Shown: positions 36,148-46,731, counted from the stretch's first letter. The stretch: DNA of 64,000 nucleotides from Bacteroides sp. (GCA_021202275.1 JAJQDI010000018.1:1-64000); one strand, 5' to 3'. A program made the numbers and translations. Notes: generated from the letters alone by a model not told the origin.

Positions 36148-36220
36148 ACTAATCGTGGAGTTCTTCTATACTTTACAGCGAAATGACTACAAAAATAAAA
36201 TTTGTCTCTCTTCCTTCCAA

Positions 36221-37552
36221 TCAAAGTAGTTTTCTTAAAAAACTTCCTATTTCATCAAAGTCTTTTACCCATATCACATTCAAACCTAATTCTTTGGCAT
36301 CCTGTTCCTCTAAAAACTTAATCAATTCATGAATTTGTGCAGATCCATCCTTTACTTCCGGAATTTTTTTTATTATAAAATGGTTCAACTCGTGAGAAGG
36401 ATTTTTTCTGCTGGCAACATCCAGAAGCCTTCTTAAATTAGGATCTGTCATACTTAACCCAATCAATAAACAGGTATTCTGACTTAATTTATTCAACTGA
36501 ATCAAATTTGACCAGCTGAAAGGTTCTATAAACTGCGTATGGTAAGTATCTTCGCTGAAAACAATATTTTTAGTTGGAGCTATTTTTCCGGTTCGCGGCA
36601 GATAGCCGTGTACATGATAAATCGGTAATTCGTTCGATTTATGTCTGACCTCCTCGTTGTCAATAACTTTGTATTTAATATTGTGCTTGCCTAAATTGAC
36701 TTCAATCAGGTCGTCAAAATTAAAAGTAATGATAGAATTCAATGGTGCTCCGTCTCTTTGAGGACGGGATAACTCCACAATTGCTTCAATCAGGTCACAA
36801 CTCCTGGGATCTTTTTTATAAAGAGCGTTTCTTAATTCGGTCAAAAAGTCTTTCCCCAAATTTGTTTTTAAATAACGTCCTACAATCAAAGAAGAATAAG
36901 AAAGAAGAGGATTATAATCCGTGTGCTGTAAAGGCTTTACAGATAAATTCTCATCAGCTATTTTCGCAATCATTCGTTGCAACAGTTCAAAAAGCAATTC
37001 ATTCCAGGAAGGTATATCCGCTCCGACAGACACACCTGCCCCACAAATCAACGTCAGATTACCGGACTTCAATTCCTGTTTCAGCCTTTCAATCGCATTT
37101 TTATCTCTGCCTGTTTCTTCTACCTTCTTTTTAGGTTCAGACTTCTGTTTTTCATTTTTAGTAACCGACAGCAAAGAAACCAGTTCTTCCATTCCTGCCT
37201 CAGGACGATCATAAAAATCGACCAGACGATAATTCATCAGGTATCCCGGAATGGAACACTCTCCCGTCTTTATCAATACAATCTTACCTTTTTCACCCGC
37301 AATATCATTTAATAAAATAGCTTCTATTTCCATTAAATCCATTTTCGAACTTAATGTTTTCTGATTGATCAAAATCAAAATCAGATCGCAACCTAAAATT
37401 TCATCTATAATTTTATTGAAAATATTATCTCCTGCCTTGAATCTGGAGTTACCCGGGATCACCTCATGTCCCAGTTTTTCCAATGTATCTTTGATCAAAG
37501 AGAAACAAACTTTATCTGAACTATTGTAACTTATAAATATTTTCATAATCAA
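36221..37552 (-). CDS. TIR-SIR2 fusion protein, candidate NADase defence effector
   Basis: 443 residues. Residues 4-130 are a TIR domain: IFISYNSSDKVCFSLIKDTL, VIPGNSRFKAGDN, ILGCDLILILINQ and a Glu in DLMEIEAIL that fits the catalytic position. A charged linker (135-155) follows, then a SIR2_2-type domain: LTLICGAGVSVGADIPSW with the NAD-binding GAG at 171-173, ITFNFDDLIE, IYHVHGYLPR and LLIGLSMTDPNLRRLL. Both folds can cleave NAD+. In Thoeris the TIR (ThsB) makes a cADPR signal that activates the SIR2 of ThsA; here both are in one chain and there is no SLOG domain. It has no partner gene on the same strand except the HNH gene 229 bases downstream. Start could be 37552 or 37546. Confidence 0.8.
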   Translation of the reverse strand: MIMKIFISYNSSDKVCFSLIKDTLEKLGHEVIPGNSRFKAGDNIFNKIIDEILGCDLILILINQKTLSSKMDLMEIEAILLNDIAGEKGKIVLIKTGECSIPGYLMNYRLVDFYDRPEAGMEELVSLLSVTKNEKQKSEPKKKVEETGRDKNAIERLKQELKSGNLTLICGAGVSVGADIPSWNELLFELLQRMIAKIADENLSVKPLQHTDYNPLLSYSSLIVGRYLKTNLGKDFLTELRNALYKKDPRSCDLIEAIVELSRPQRDGAPLNSIITFNFDDLIEVNLGKHNIKYKVIDNEEVRHKSNELPIYHVHGYLPRTGKIAPTKNIVFSEDTYHTQFIEPFSWSNLIQLNKLSQNTCLLIGLSMTDPNLRRLLDVASRKNPSHELNHFIIKKIPEVKDGSAQIHELIKFLEEQDAKELGLNVIWVKDFDEIGSFLRKLL

Positions 37553-37729
37553 TTAAATCAAGATGTTATTTTGCAAAAATAAACATAAAATAACAGCATA
37601 AGTTACCTTTGTGATTTTTAACACTCACTTCTGATCCCTTCTTTATGCCCACTTCTCTCTGAAAAATCATTTATCCATGACTCTACAAAATCTGTTGATC
37701 GGACATAGAGTTTATTTACAAGGAATGAT

Positions 37730-37737
37730 TATATTTG
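37730..37737 (+). promoter_or_regulatory. -7 element upstream of the helicase-SMC operon
   Basis: TATATTTG. Between it and the ATG at 37959 lie a possible 15-residue peptide frame (37752) and an inverted repeat (ACGTCAA with TTGACGT, flanked by GTGAG with CTCAC), which could be a regulatory leader. Confidence 0.45.
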
Positions 37738-37958
37738 CAATTAAACAAATTATGTTAATCAAAGACATAATTGTAGCAGGTGAGAATACGTCAATCTGAA
37801 AATGGATGTATTAGTTTGACGTTTGTTACCTCACTTACAGATATTAGCGATATAAAATCTTATTATAAATACTGAAATTCTATTCATAGAAAAACATGAC
37901 CGAATTTGGAATCAGGATTTTCTGAAGTCTACATTCTGAATGTAATATTTATCAAAGA

Positions 37959-39455
37959 ATGGAAAACAATTCTTTTTCAAAAACTACAGTCAGAGATGTC
38001 CCGCAGTTTCCTTACCCTTCCGGAGCAAGAAACTACCAGACAGAGGCATATACTAATTGGATAAAAAACAATTACCAGGGCATCTTTGCTATGGCCACCG
38101 GTACCGGAAAGACCATTACTTCTCTGAACTGTATACTGGAAGAGTATCGGCACAATGGATTCTACAGAGTCCTTATCCTCGTCCCGACCAGAGCGTTAGT
38201 TCATCAATGGACAGAAGAAGCACGTAAATTCAATTATCGCAATATCTATTCCACCCAGGATAAAAACTGGATGAGTATTTTAGGACGTCATTTCCTAAAT
38301 GAGCAGCTGGGCATACCAAATAATCTCATTTTTATATCCACTTACCGAAGTTTTAGTGGTGAAAAATTTCAGAAGTTACTTCATAAAAAAGGATGGGACA
38401 AATTTACTCTCATTGCAGATGAAGTACATAACATGGGATCTTCTTCTCTTCAGAACAAAATGCCCGTACAAATTACCAAAAGAATAGGCCTGTCGGCTAC
38501 TCCTGAGCGAATCTACGACGAATCGGGTTCAGAAACCATATACACCTATTTCAATGCTTCTCCTCCTCAGTATACCTACTGCTATTCCATGTATAGAGCC
38601 ATTCATAGCGAACCCTCCAGTCTGGTCCCCTATTATTACTATCCCTATTTCTCTCATCTCGATGAAGAGGAATTGAAAGAATACAGGAAAATAACCGAGA
38701 AGTTAATCGTACATTACAACTCCAGAACCAAAGAGTTTAACGAACAGGGGAAAAAATTGCTTATTAAGCGCAAAGCATTAATAAATAAAGCCGGTAATAA
38801 GCTGAACACACTCGAAAAGATATTGGAAGATGTAGCAAAAAAGGAAAAGAGTTTAAACTATACTTTTGTTTATTTACCGGAAGGAAAAGAACTGGACTTT
38901 CTCAAATCGGATGCTCCGGCTTATGATGATGAAGAAAAGAAAATCATTAGGAAATACGGTGAGAAAATTCGTTCGTATGGCTATTCCACTCACGAATTCT
39001 TATGCAACACCCCCCATAAAGAAAAAATAGTAGAGCAGTTCTCACAAGGCAAAATAAACATACTTCTGGCCATGAAGATTCTGGATGAAGGAGTAGATAT
39101 TCCTGTAACCAGAAATGCCATTTTTTGTGCAAGCACAGGCAATCCCAGACAATACATCCAGCGAAGAGGACGTGTCTTACGAAAATCACCCGGAAAAACA
39201 CATGCTAATATATATGATATAATCATCGCTCCGCAGAAGAACTTTATGGATTACTTACCTGTGGAAATAAAAGAAATGGAAATAAAAATCTTTCAAAATG
39301 AGTTGAAACGAGTGGCCAACTTTTTATATGCAGCCGAAAACAGACACCAGGTTTTAAATGGTGAATTAGGCAAATTGGCAGACCTCTACAGGATCGACTT
39401 TGTAGAAATGATAAAAGAAAATCTCACTATAGATAAAAACCAAATAAACAGTTAA
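37959..39455 (+). CDS. SF2 DEAD/DEAH helicase, Dnd-linked restriction candidate
   Basis: 498 residues with RNYQTEAYTNWIKNN (Q-motif-like), Walker A ATGTGKTITS, LVPTRALVHQW (motif Ia), Walker B as LIADEVHNMG, GLSATPERI (motif III), and QYIQRRGRVLRKSPGK (motif VI). It is short, lacking a nuclease domain. It is the first gene of a four-gene plus-strand set that converges on dndEDC. Helicases of about this size are known as phosphorothioation-linked restriction proteins (from memory TIGR04095); I could not check this. A role in restriction of unmodified DNA is inferred from context. Confidence 0.8.
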   Translation: MENNSFSKTTVRDVPQFPYPSGARNYQTEAYTNWIKNNYQGIFAMATGTGKTITSLNCILEEYRHNGFYRVLILVPTRALVHQWTEEARKFNYRNIYSTQDKNWMSILGRHFLNEQLGIPNNLIFISTYRSFSGEKFQKLLHKKGWDKFTLIADEVHNMGSSSLQNKMPVQITKRIGLSATPERIYDESGSETIYTYFNASPPQYTYCYSMYRAIHSEPSSLVPYYYYPYFSHLDEEELKEYRKITEKLIVHYNSRTKEFNEQGKKLLIKRKALINKAGNKLNTLEKILEDVAKKEKSLNYTFVYLPEGKELDFLKSDAPAYDDEEKKIIRKYGEKIRSYGYSTHEFLCNTPHKEKIVEQFSQGKINILLAMKILDEGVDIPVTRNAIFCASTGNPRQYIQRRGRVLRKSPGKTHANIYDIIIAPQKNFMDYLPVEIKEMEIKIFQNELKRVANFLYAAENRHQVLNGELGKLADLYRIDFVEMIKENLTIDKNQINS

Positions 39456-39459
39456 CAAC

Positions 39460-39651
39460 ATGGATATAGAAGAAAAAATTATAAATGAAATCAGATAGTT
39501 TCTTCCCGAAACAGTAGAATTGGACAAAAATAAGATAGAAACGATCAACGAACTCATTGTCAATCAATCAGTAGAAGTGGCCAATCAGGAAAAAGAGATA
39601 AAAGTGGCTATAAGCTATATTGAGAACAAACTACACGATCTATTTACCTAA
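39460..39651 (+). pseudogene. small helical protein with in-frame TAG
   Basis: 64 codons starting MDIEEKIINEIR, then TAG (39496-39498), then FLPETVELDKNKIETINELI and a helical remainder ending at 39651. Spacing (4 bases after the helicase, 13 bases before the SMC gene) marks it as a real operon member. A C-to-T change of CAG would explain the stop. No family recognised. Confidence 0.45.
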
Positions 39652-39664
39652 CTATGTACTAACT

Positions 39665-41816
39665 ATGTATTTTAAAAAGATAAAAATAAAGAATTTCCAG
39701 TCTTATTATGACTTGAATTCTGCTGATCTCGACAACAATTTAAATCTGTTTCTGGGTACCATCGGAGCGGGCAAATCCAAACTGTTCAATGCATTTTTCT
39801 GGTGCTTCTTCGGATCTATTTACAAATATGAAGAAAAATGGGTGGATATTACCTCTGCCAACTTTTTATCCATATTCAATAAAAAGGCGTTGAAAAACGC
39901 AGAGATAAATGAAAAAGTCAAAGTAGAAGTGACACTCACCATTCAGGCAGAAAAGCTCTATAAGGTTTCCCATTCCATAGAAATTTGTAAAGAGAATGAA
40001 GAAAATTATAATTCAGAAAAGAACTGGAAGTTTGTAAAAGAAGAATTATGTATATCTTTCGATAATATAGATGGCAATCATACGGTTCTGGAAAACTTGC
40101 AGGCACGTGAGTATATTGATAAAAAAACTACTCCCACCACAAATAAGTAAATACATATGGTTCCAGGGAGAAACGCTCAACGAGTTATTAGACATCCATA
40201 ATGGCATCTCTTTCAAAAATGCGGTAAATTTCATCTCTTATATGGGATATTATGACAATAATATTCAGATCGTCAATGGACTGATTGACAAAGTGGAAAA
40301 ATCATTGCGCAGAGAAAAAAGAAAACATACAACCAAAGCAAAAGAATTCAATGAGTTGAGTGGAGAGATCGATGAGTTAGAAGAAAAAATCCAAAGCAAT
40401 CAAGAAGAACTGGATAATCTATTTCTTGAACTCCAACAAGTTCAGGATGTCATAGAGAAGATTGACAGAAGATTAGATGATATACCTGAATACGAAGGAT
40501 TAATGAATGACCAGAAACTGCTGGAAGCAGAATATAAATCTATTTCTTCCCAAATTGAAGAATCCAATAAAAACATAGGGAACACTTTTGCCAAACACTG
40601 GATCCTGTTTGAAACAGGTGATCTGCTCAGTCAGGGATATGAAAAATTGCGAACTTATCAGAAATGGTATCAGCAAAATCGTAATGACAATCCTACAGGA
40701 TTGCCATATAACATCCCCGATCCTAAATACCTGCTTGAAATGCTGGAACAAAAACAATGCTATGTGTGTGGAGAAGAATTTAACGATGAAAGTGAGGCCT
40801 ACAAGCATATCCAGGAGAGGTACAAAAAGGCAACGGATGTGATGAACAGATTTAAAGAGAAGGATAAAGAAGAATTAGAAATCTTTGGAAAGGTATCAGA
40901 ACTGTTATCCAATAACTCTGCCATCCTATCCAAAATAGACGATATACAGCTTAATATCATGAATCATCTGAAAAAAAATGAGAGATTGAATGAAAGGAAG
41001 CAGGATATTCAGAATCGTCTCAACGAAATAAAAGATGAAATTACCGCATTGCAGGAAAAGCATGGAAACCATCTGGACAACCAGAAAAAGGAAAGAGAAA
41101 AATTTAATTACAACATAGAGGAGAAAGAAGAAATAACGGGAAGAATCAAAATAAAAGAAAGCAAAATTTCTTCTTTACAGGAGCAAATCCAACAAAAGAA
41201 AAAGGCTTTAGATAAACTACCCACTAAAGGTAAAAGAACTTATAAAGAAGATAATATTCTCAAATACTTAACCCTGTTGCAAGAGGTATATAATCAAACC
41301 AAAAAAGCTGAATTTGAAAAACTGATCACAAAAATTGAAGACAGAGCCAATGAAATATTACTCCAGATTGCTCAGGTAAATAAAGTAATAAATGGAAAAA
41401 TCCACATCGACCGTAAAAAATATACCATCCGGTTAGTCGATTTGGATAATCCGACCGACAAACGAGATAGTAATACCGGACACAATACACTGATGAAAAT
41501 GTGTGTTATTAATGCCATTGTACTTATCTCTTATGAATATAAAGACAAGTCTTATCCTTTCATAGCAGATGCCCCCACCTCTGACCTGGATGATGGAACC
41601 ACAAAATTGTATTATAAATTTTTAAATGAAAAATTCAAGCAAAGTATTATTATGAGCAAAGATTTATTCATTTTCAGAAATAACAGGAATGAAGTAGATA
41701 CCAAATCTTTAAAAGAAGAGTTCGGTTTTAAAAATGTCTATCACATAGAGAAACATGGTGCAACCAGTGAGTTGACCGAATCCAATTCTTACAGTCATTT
41801 AAACAAAATAATATGA
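39665..41816 (+). pseudogene. SMC-like ATPase with zinc hook (DndD/Rad50-like), one frameshift
   Basis: About 717 residues. P-loop FLGTIGAGKSKLFNAF (about 31-45), coiled coils, a Rad50-type zinc hook CYVCGEEFND in the middle, a second coil, and a C-terminal Walker B half FIADAPTSDLDDGTTK. The frame is lost in a run of seven A (40121-40127); with six A it runs EYIDKKLLPPQISKYIWFQG smoothly. Start is the ATG at 39665 (MYFKKIKIKNFQSYYD). SMC-hook ATPases bind DNA ends and often pair with nucleases or helicases in defence (Lamassu LmuB, DndD, RecN/SbcC-like). Here the partner is the helicase at 37959. No nuclease domain was seen in this module. Confidence 0.75.
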
Positions 41817-42277
41817 ATATAATAGAAGAAATCATCAGTTGCAGCCCTAAGATTCGTAAAGAATATAAGGAAAATATCATCATAAAACTCAGCCGAAAAC
41901 AGGCTACTGACGGAGGAGACCGAAGGTTTTTTAATCAATACTGGCAACCTTTTGCCTGGGCGGCAACCATTGGATTTAAACATGGTAAGCCTCTCCCTAT
42001 AACCGATGAAACAGACAATGATGTCCTAAAATATAGCGCCATCAACAATCAGGCACCGGATGTATTAAAGTCATTAATCATCATGGCAATTGCTAAATTT
42101 GACAAGGAAATACAAGAGGATAAAAGTATATTGACTGATACTTCACTTATTCTCACGACCATAGACGAATATGCAAACAGAGGTTTTAAAATAATCAATG
42201 ATAAAATAAAAAAAGACCTGGATTATTTCTATGACCACAATACATTTATTGCAGATCTGATGGAAAATGTGAAATAG
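41813..42277 (+). CDS. hypothetical protein, last gene of helicase-SMC operon
   Basis: 154 residues, start overlapping the SMC stop by four bases (ATGA), ends in TAG. Contains RKQATDGGDRRFFNQYWQPF, then AAIGFKHGKPLP-like text (WAATIGFKHGKPLP) and APDVLKSLIIMAIAKFD. A helical DNA-binding type protein is possible: the last part resembles DndE-like small proteins only loosely. Its coupling to the SMC gene suggests that both form one complex. Confidence 0.65.
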   Translation: MNIIEEIISCSPKIRKEYKENIIIKLSRKQATDGGDRRFFNQYWQPFAWAATIGFKHGKPLPITDETDNDVLKYSAINNQAPDVLKSLIIMAIAKFDKEIQEDKSILTDTSLILTTIDEYANRGFKIINDKIKKDLDYFYDHNTFIADLMENVK

Positions 42278-42341
42278 AATCATTTTTCCATTTAAATGAA
42301 ACTATCCACAATTTTGTGTAATAAATAGAAAACCAGAAGGT

Positions 42342-42371
42342 ATAGGTTCAGGGATTAACCCCTGAACCTAT
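42342..42371. terminator. bidirectional terminator between convergent operons
   Basis: ATAGGTTCAGGG (42342-42353) pairs with CCCTGAACCTAT (42360-42371), loop of six. It separates the helicase-SMC operon from dndE. Confidence 0.8.
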
Positions 42372-42388
42372 TCTCAAAGGTATCTCTG

Positions 42389-42802
42389 TCAACTCCCTTC
42401 TTCGCATATCTCCTTCAATCCATTCCCTATCTTATCCAGCAAATAATCAAAACCCGTCAGGTTGGGATTGTCAGTAATGTCGGCGTTGATCATCTCCAGA
42501 CCATCATCCAGATGCATTTTGACATACTTTGCCAGATCCTTATTGTAACTATCTATCTGATAATGACAACAGACCATAGCCAGGTAGAAAGCAGCATAAC
42601 TGCCAAAAAGCACCTGACTGGAATACTCCTTTCCACGCGAATCCTTTGCCTGCGTCAGGTTGAGTTTCCTGCCCGATTGGAGCGAATAGGCCAATGCAAT
42701 GCGGGCAATGAGATTTTCCGTGCCCAACTCAAACTTTCTGGTCAGCTCCGTAACTATAGTTTTATTTGCTTCTGATGTCTTGATACTGTTAAACATAGCC
42801 AT
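42389..42802 (-). CDS. dndE: DndE, DNA phosphorothioation protein
   Basis: 137 residues of the DndE family: KTIVTELTRKFELGTENLIA, ARIALAYSLQSGRKL, DSRGKEYSSQVLFG. DndE binds nicked DNA and is required with DndCD for sulfur insertion. It is the last gene of the dndCDE operon and starts two bases after dndD ends. Confidence 0.85.
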   Translation of the reverse strand: MAMFNSIKTSEANKTIVTELTRKFELGTENLIARIALAYSLQSGRKLNLTQAKDSRGKEYSSQVLFGSYAAFYLAMVCCHYQIDSYNKDLAKYVKMHLDDGLEMINADITDNPNLTGFDYLLDKIGNGLKEICEEGS

Positions 42803-42804
42803 GG

Positions 42805-44934
42805 TTAGTTTTGAAACAATGCGGATGGAACAACCTCTTCAAAATAAGAATATTGTTCCTCATTGCGAATGAAATATACTTTTTGCACACGCGGAAGCAT
42901 CCACTGATACTCTTCTTCGGTCAACTCTTTGAAAAGCAGCGGAAACAGGACTACTTGTTCAGATACTTGCGGGTAAAACTCGGTAATGATCTTGCCGGAG
43001 TGACGTTTGTCGAACTTCTGCAACGGGCTGTCAATAAATACCGGAAATTTAATACCCGACTCATCCACCAGCGCCTTCAACAGGCTGGTTGCATACAATT
43101 GTTGCTCCCCTTTCGAGAGGCTCTCTTTATGGATAGGACGTTTGTCACTATCAAACAGGTTGATCTCCAGCATATCCGAAATCACCTCCACCTCCACAGA
43201 GGCGATGAAGTCTTCCTTGTGCATCAGGCTGTTCATACAAGTACGTATCCGCTTTTCAAGAGAGCTTTTTCTCTCTGTCTTGAGCCGCACCAGGAAGCGA
43301 GCCAGTTTATCTATCAACCTCTCTGCTATCCGGTCTTTCTCCGCATCATTGCCGTCCAGGCTTACTTTCTTCTTCAGTTCATAAATACTACGTGCCAACG
43401 ATGCCTGCTCTTTAGCTGCCATCCTCATTTCCACCTCCAGATCGCGATACTCTTTCTCCCGCTTTTCCAGAAGTTCCATCACCGCCTTTTTACGATCCTC
43501 CAGTTCCTTGAGCTGCCCTTCGTTTTCTTTGGTACCTTTCGCGATACTGCGGCTTGCCCGCTCCATGCTCTGACGGTTTTTCACATAATCATCCGAAAGC
43601 AGATAGAAATCGGTTTTAAAAGTAGTGGTCAGTTGGAGATAGATGGCCTGCAGCTCCTCATACTGCTCTTTGGACATTTCAATAAGCGTCTCATGCACAA
43701 ACAGATCAGACTTCACTTTATAAAACTTATCAAACGTCTCCCGCACCGTTCCCTCAAATAGTTTCTTCTGCTCTTCCGATAAAGGAATGGTGTGGATCTT
43801 AGCAAAGATCTCCTCTTTCATCGCCCTGACCAGATCGTTTTTCAACTGAATGGTCTGCATATCTTTTTTCGTTCTGCTTTCCTTGTCTATCTGCCTCTTT
43901 GCCACCAAAAACGCATTTCCGGCAATAGCAAAAGGAGCATATTCCATCAGTTCTTTCAGCCTTTCTTTGAGTTGCTTGTCTTTTTCCTTAGCCACTTCAA
44001 GCACTCTCTCCTGCCTTTTCACATGCTCTACGGATAGGGAGTTGCCCGCCCGGATCATCTCCACCTGAAGCTCTTCATTTTCCTTTTTCAGGGAATCGAT
44101 TTCTTCCTGCAACTCAGCCAATCTTTTTTCCCATTCCTGCTGTTGGGCCTGCAATTTTTCCCGCAAAGCCACCTTCCCCATCAGTTCATCCCGGCTTTCA
44201 ATATCAGCCGACCGCTTCCGGAAACGGATTTGCAGGTTTTCCAGATTCTTTTTCAAGTCTTCATACTTCTTCACCCCCAGCACCTCATTGTAGGCAGATG
44301 CCAGTTTGCGTTTGTCTGCCACAGAGTTCATTTCTGCCATGGAGACAATTTTCTCAGAATCGAAAAAGAAAAAGCGTGCCAGATCCCGGTTCAGGATAAA
44401 GTCGTTGATAAACAGATCATCTCCCAGATCGGTATACAACGCATTGTCATGGCCATCAATCAGCGTTTTCACCTCCTCCTGCTCACGAAGTACATCGTAA
44501 GACCTCGTCACCGTAATATTTTCACAGGGCAAAGAAGGGATAGAAAGGTTGGTAAATACAGTAGTCACCGAATATTCCGCATATTCCCGCAGGTATTCAG
44601 TCTCATTGGTATATCCTTTGGTTCGTATTTGGCGCAACACCTCCTCCGGCAGATCCAGCTCGTCCAGATACTTCTTCTGCGCTCTATTCAGGTTGCTTTT
44701 CAGGTAGGTGACATATCCCCCGTTGGTATATACATCTTTTTTGTAGTTGCTCTCCACCTCCCCCATCTGCCTGCCATAGAGACACCACAGGAATGAAGTC
44801 AGGAAAGTGGTCTTCCCAAATCCGTTTTCCCCGACAATCAGCACTATATTTTTGTCCTTGGTGACCGGAAAACGGAGGGTATTCTCTCCTTTATATAAGC
44901 GATAATTCGTAAGTGTTATCGATTCAATTAGCAT
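42805..44934 (-). CDS. dndD: DndD, SMC-type ATPase of DNA phosphorothioation
   Basis: 709 residues. Walker A VGENGFGKTTFLTSFLWCLY (35-54), long coiled-coil arms (about 180-550), and a C-terminal ABC part with SLSKGEQQLYATSLLKALVD and FPVFIDSPLQKFD. DndD is an ATPase of the dnd modification complex, thought to nick or open DNA together with DndE. Its start overlaps the dndC stop by 11 bases. The frame is intact. Confidence 0.9.
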   Translation of the reverse strand: MLIESITLTNYRLYKGENTLRFPVTKDKNIVLIVGENGFGKTTFLTSFLWCLYGRQMGEVESNYKKDVYTNGGYVTYLKSNLNRAQKKYLDELDLPEEVLRQIRTKGYTNETEYLREYAEYSVTTVFTNLSIPSLPCENITVTRSYDVLREQEEVKTLIDGHDNALYTDLGDDLFINDFILNRDLARFFFFDSEKIVSMAEMNSVADKRKLASAYNEVLGVKKYEDLKKNLENLQIRFRKRSADIESRDELMGKVALREKLQAQQQEWEKRLAELQEEIDSLKKENEELQVEMIRAGNSLSVEHVKRQERVLEVAKEKDKQLKERLKELMEYAPFAIAGNAFLVAKRQIDKESRTKKDMQTIQLKNDLVRAMKEEIFAKIHTIPLSEEQKKLFEGTVRETFDKFYKVKSDLFVHETLIEMSKEQYEELQAIYLQLTTTFKTDFYLLSDDYVKNRQSMERASRSIAKGTKENEGQLKELEDRKKAVMELLEKREKEYRDLEVEMRMAAKEQASLARSIYELKKKVSLDGNDAEKDRIAERLIDKLARFLVRLKTERKSSLEKRIRTCMNSLMHKEDFIASVEVEVISDMLEINLFDSDKRPIHKESLSKGEQQLYATSLLKALVDESGIKFPVFIDSPLQKFDKRHSGKIITEFYPQVSEQVVLFPLLFKELTEEEYQWMLPRVQKVYFIRNEEQYSYFEEVVPSALFQN

Positions 44935-46328
44935 GTTTCCTTTTTATAAATTCATCAAATTGCTTCTCCAGATCGTTCTGAAGACCGTAATTTTTCATCA
45001 GTATCCCTTTGTCGCGCTGAATCGCCAGCATATTCTCGATCAACAGATAATCATCAGGCTCTTCTCCGCAAACCTCTTCAAGCATCAGTCGCTCTTCATA
45101 ACTGATCTCATCTACAGAGAATGAATATCCATAGATCTCTTTGAATATATCATCTACCGACTCCAACCGTTTTCCGTCTTTCTGCCACACACCGTCAATG
45201 GCTTTCAGCTCCTGACTGGTAATGAGTCTGACATGGGGTCTGACTTGTTGGATCTCTTTCTGTATGCGCAGCAATTCACGGAGCAGATGCACCCGGTAGA
45301 ACATTTTGCATACTCCCTGATTAAATCCGTCTTTGTCTACCGCCAGTGTCCCATCCCGCCGATGGTCTTCCCGGAACTCCGGATTGTTGCGATTCAGGAT
45401 CAGGTTGTCATGGTATTCCATCAACGGTTGCATCCATGTAAGTCCGCTTTTTTATCAGGGATGCCATCGATTTGTCTTCCTTTACTAACGTACACACCCA
45501 ACAACCAAACCGGCTTTGCCCGCAGGAACGATGCGACTCGTCTGTCACTACCGTAGGACATTCATAGTCATCGGAACTGGCATCCATATAGATCTTAAAC
45601 AGGATCTCATTATCAAATCCCCAGGGAGAAGGAAAGGCGTTGATGATGTACCACACCTCTTCGAGCATCAGCTCTTTGATGGGAGAATAGTTGTATGCGT
45701 TCTGTGTAAGCGGATGCCGGGAGAGGCGATGTCCTTTTGTTTCATGTTTGCGAATGGAGGCGGCTCTCTTCTGACTTTCGGCAAGCCTGGTACCGATCAG
45801 GATAATGGCTTCTCCGTTGCCTGCCACTTTATCGATGATAAATTTGGAAGTAGGCTTGATCTTCATCCGTTCCGTACAAAAACGAAAAGCGTTGTTGGGC
45901 ACAGGATAGCCCTTACCTATGGTGCAGTACCAGAACCGGTCTTCCATTTCGGGTTGTGTCACCTCTACTTTAATGGGAAGCTTCTGTGCACGTGCTGCCT
46001 GTCTGATATGTTTTAATACCGTATTTACATACTCTTCGATCACCGGATTTTCGACCAGGGTATCGTTGCATACCACATATATGGAGCGCTTCCATGCCAT
46101 GTCAGGATTTTCTTCACGGAGCTCCTGCAATGCCATCCACACAAGCGTAAGCACCGCTGTCGAATCCTTACCTCCGCTGAAGCCTACAATCCAGGGTCTG
46201 TTGTAGCGATCTTCTTCCAGGTATTGTTCTTTTATCTCTTCAATAATATCCCTTATCCGCTGATTTTTTATTTCTTTCTTCATATATGTATGCCTGTTGC
46301 AAATTTCCTGTTCCCAGAGATCTGTCAT
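44924..46328 (-). pseudogene. dndC: DndC, PAPS-reductase-like sulfurtransferase, one frameshift
   Basis: N-terminal part (45408-46328) has the ATP-pyrophosphatase loop VGFSGGKDSTAVLTL (about 48-62), FRFCTERMKIKPT and the Cys motif CGQSRFGCWVCTLVKEDKSM, which binds the 4Fe-4S cluster. C-terminal part (44924-45433) starts with WMQPLMEYHDN and continues to the end of the family. The break is a run of six T on the plus strand (45448-45453); with five, the text reads SLIKSGLTWMQPLMEY. DndC transfers sulfur for backbone phosphorothioation. dndB and dndA are not next to it; another cysteine desulfurase may supply sulfur. If the shift is real, modification is lost. Confidence 0.85.
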
Positions 46329-46668
46329 TCGTCTTAACGATGAGTTCGACCCTGGTTCTTGCCCCTATCTGTTTGTTCAACTTCATCTAACCGACCCTCC
46401 CATAAACCGGATCAGTTATCATTACATTTTATTATTTCTACTTTTGTCCCTAAGGAGTCACACTCCTGAGAATTCGGTCATTACAGGTGTCTGTGTGGTC
46501 ATAGTAATCCATCTCTTAAAAAGTATAATATATAGACACTCTGCTTTTTATGACCACAAAGATAGAAAATATTACGCGTATGTGAGGAAAGTTACAATAA
46601 TATTCCTGAGTTTTATTTTTAAGATAAACAAGGATGAATCCTACTAAATCTATTCCCTGTTTTCCCAT

Positions 46669-46731
46669 AAAAACAATCACTTTATCCGCTACATCACCAA
46701 CAACCACGTGGCCGGGCACTTGCTGAAATAA
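46669..46731 (+). pseudogene. remnant of the 66-aa small protein family
   Basis: Encodes KNNHFIRYITNNHVAGHLLK then stop, matching the C-terminus of the 29694-29894 gene. The 5' part is gone. The rest of 46329-47252 holds repeat A and the hsdM promoter, and no other gene. Confidence 0.5.

Noticed and set aside
36221..37552. Classical Thoeris (ThsA/ThsB)
   Set aside because: Only one gene, TIR and SIR2 in the same chain, no SLOG domain and no macro or Caveolin-like segment.
39665..41816. Second DndD copy or Lamassu LmuB
   Set aside because: Fold fits both, but it has a Rad50-type hook and lacks LmuA/LmuC neighbours, and an intact DndD is present nearby; kept as an SMC-like ATPase only.
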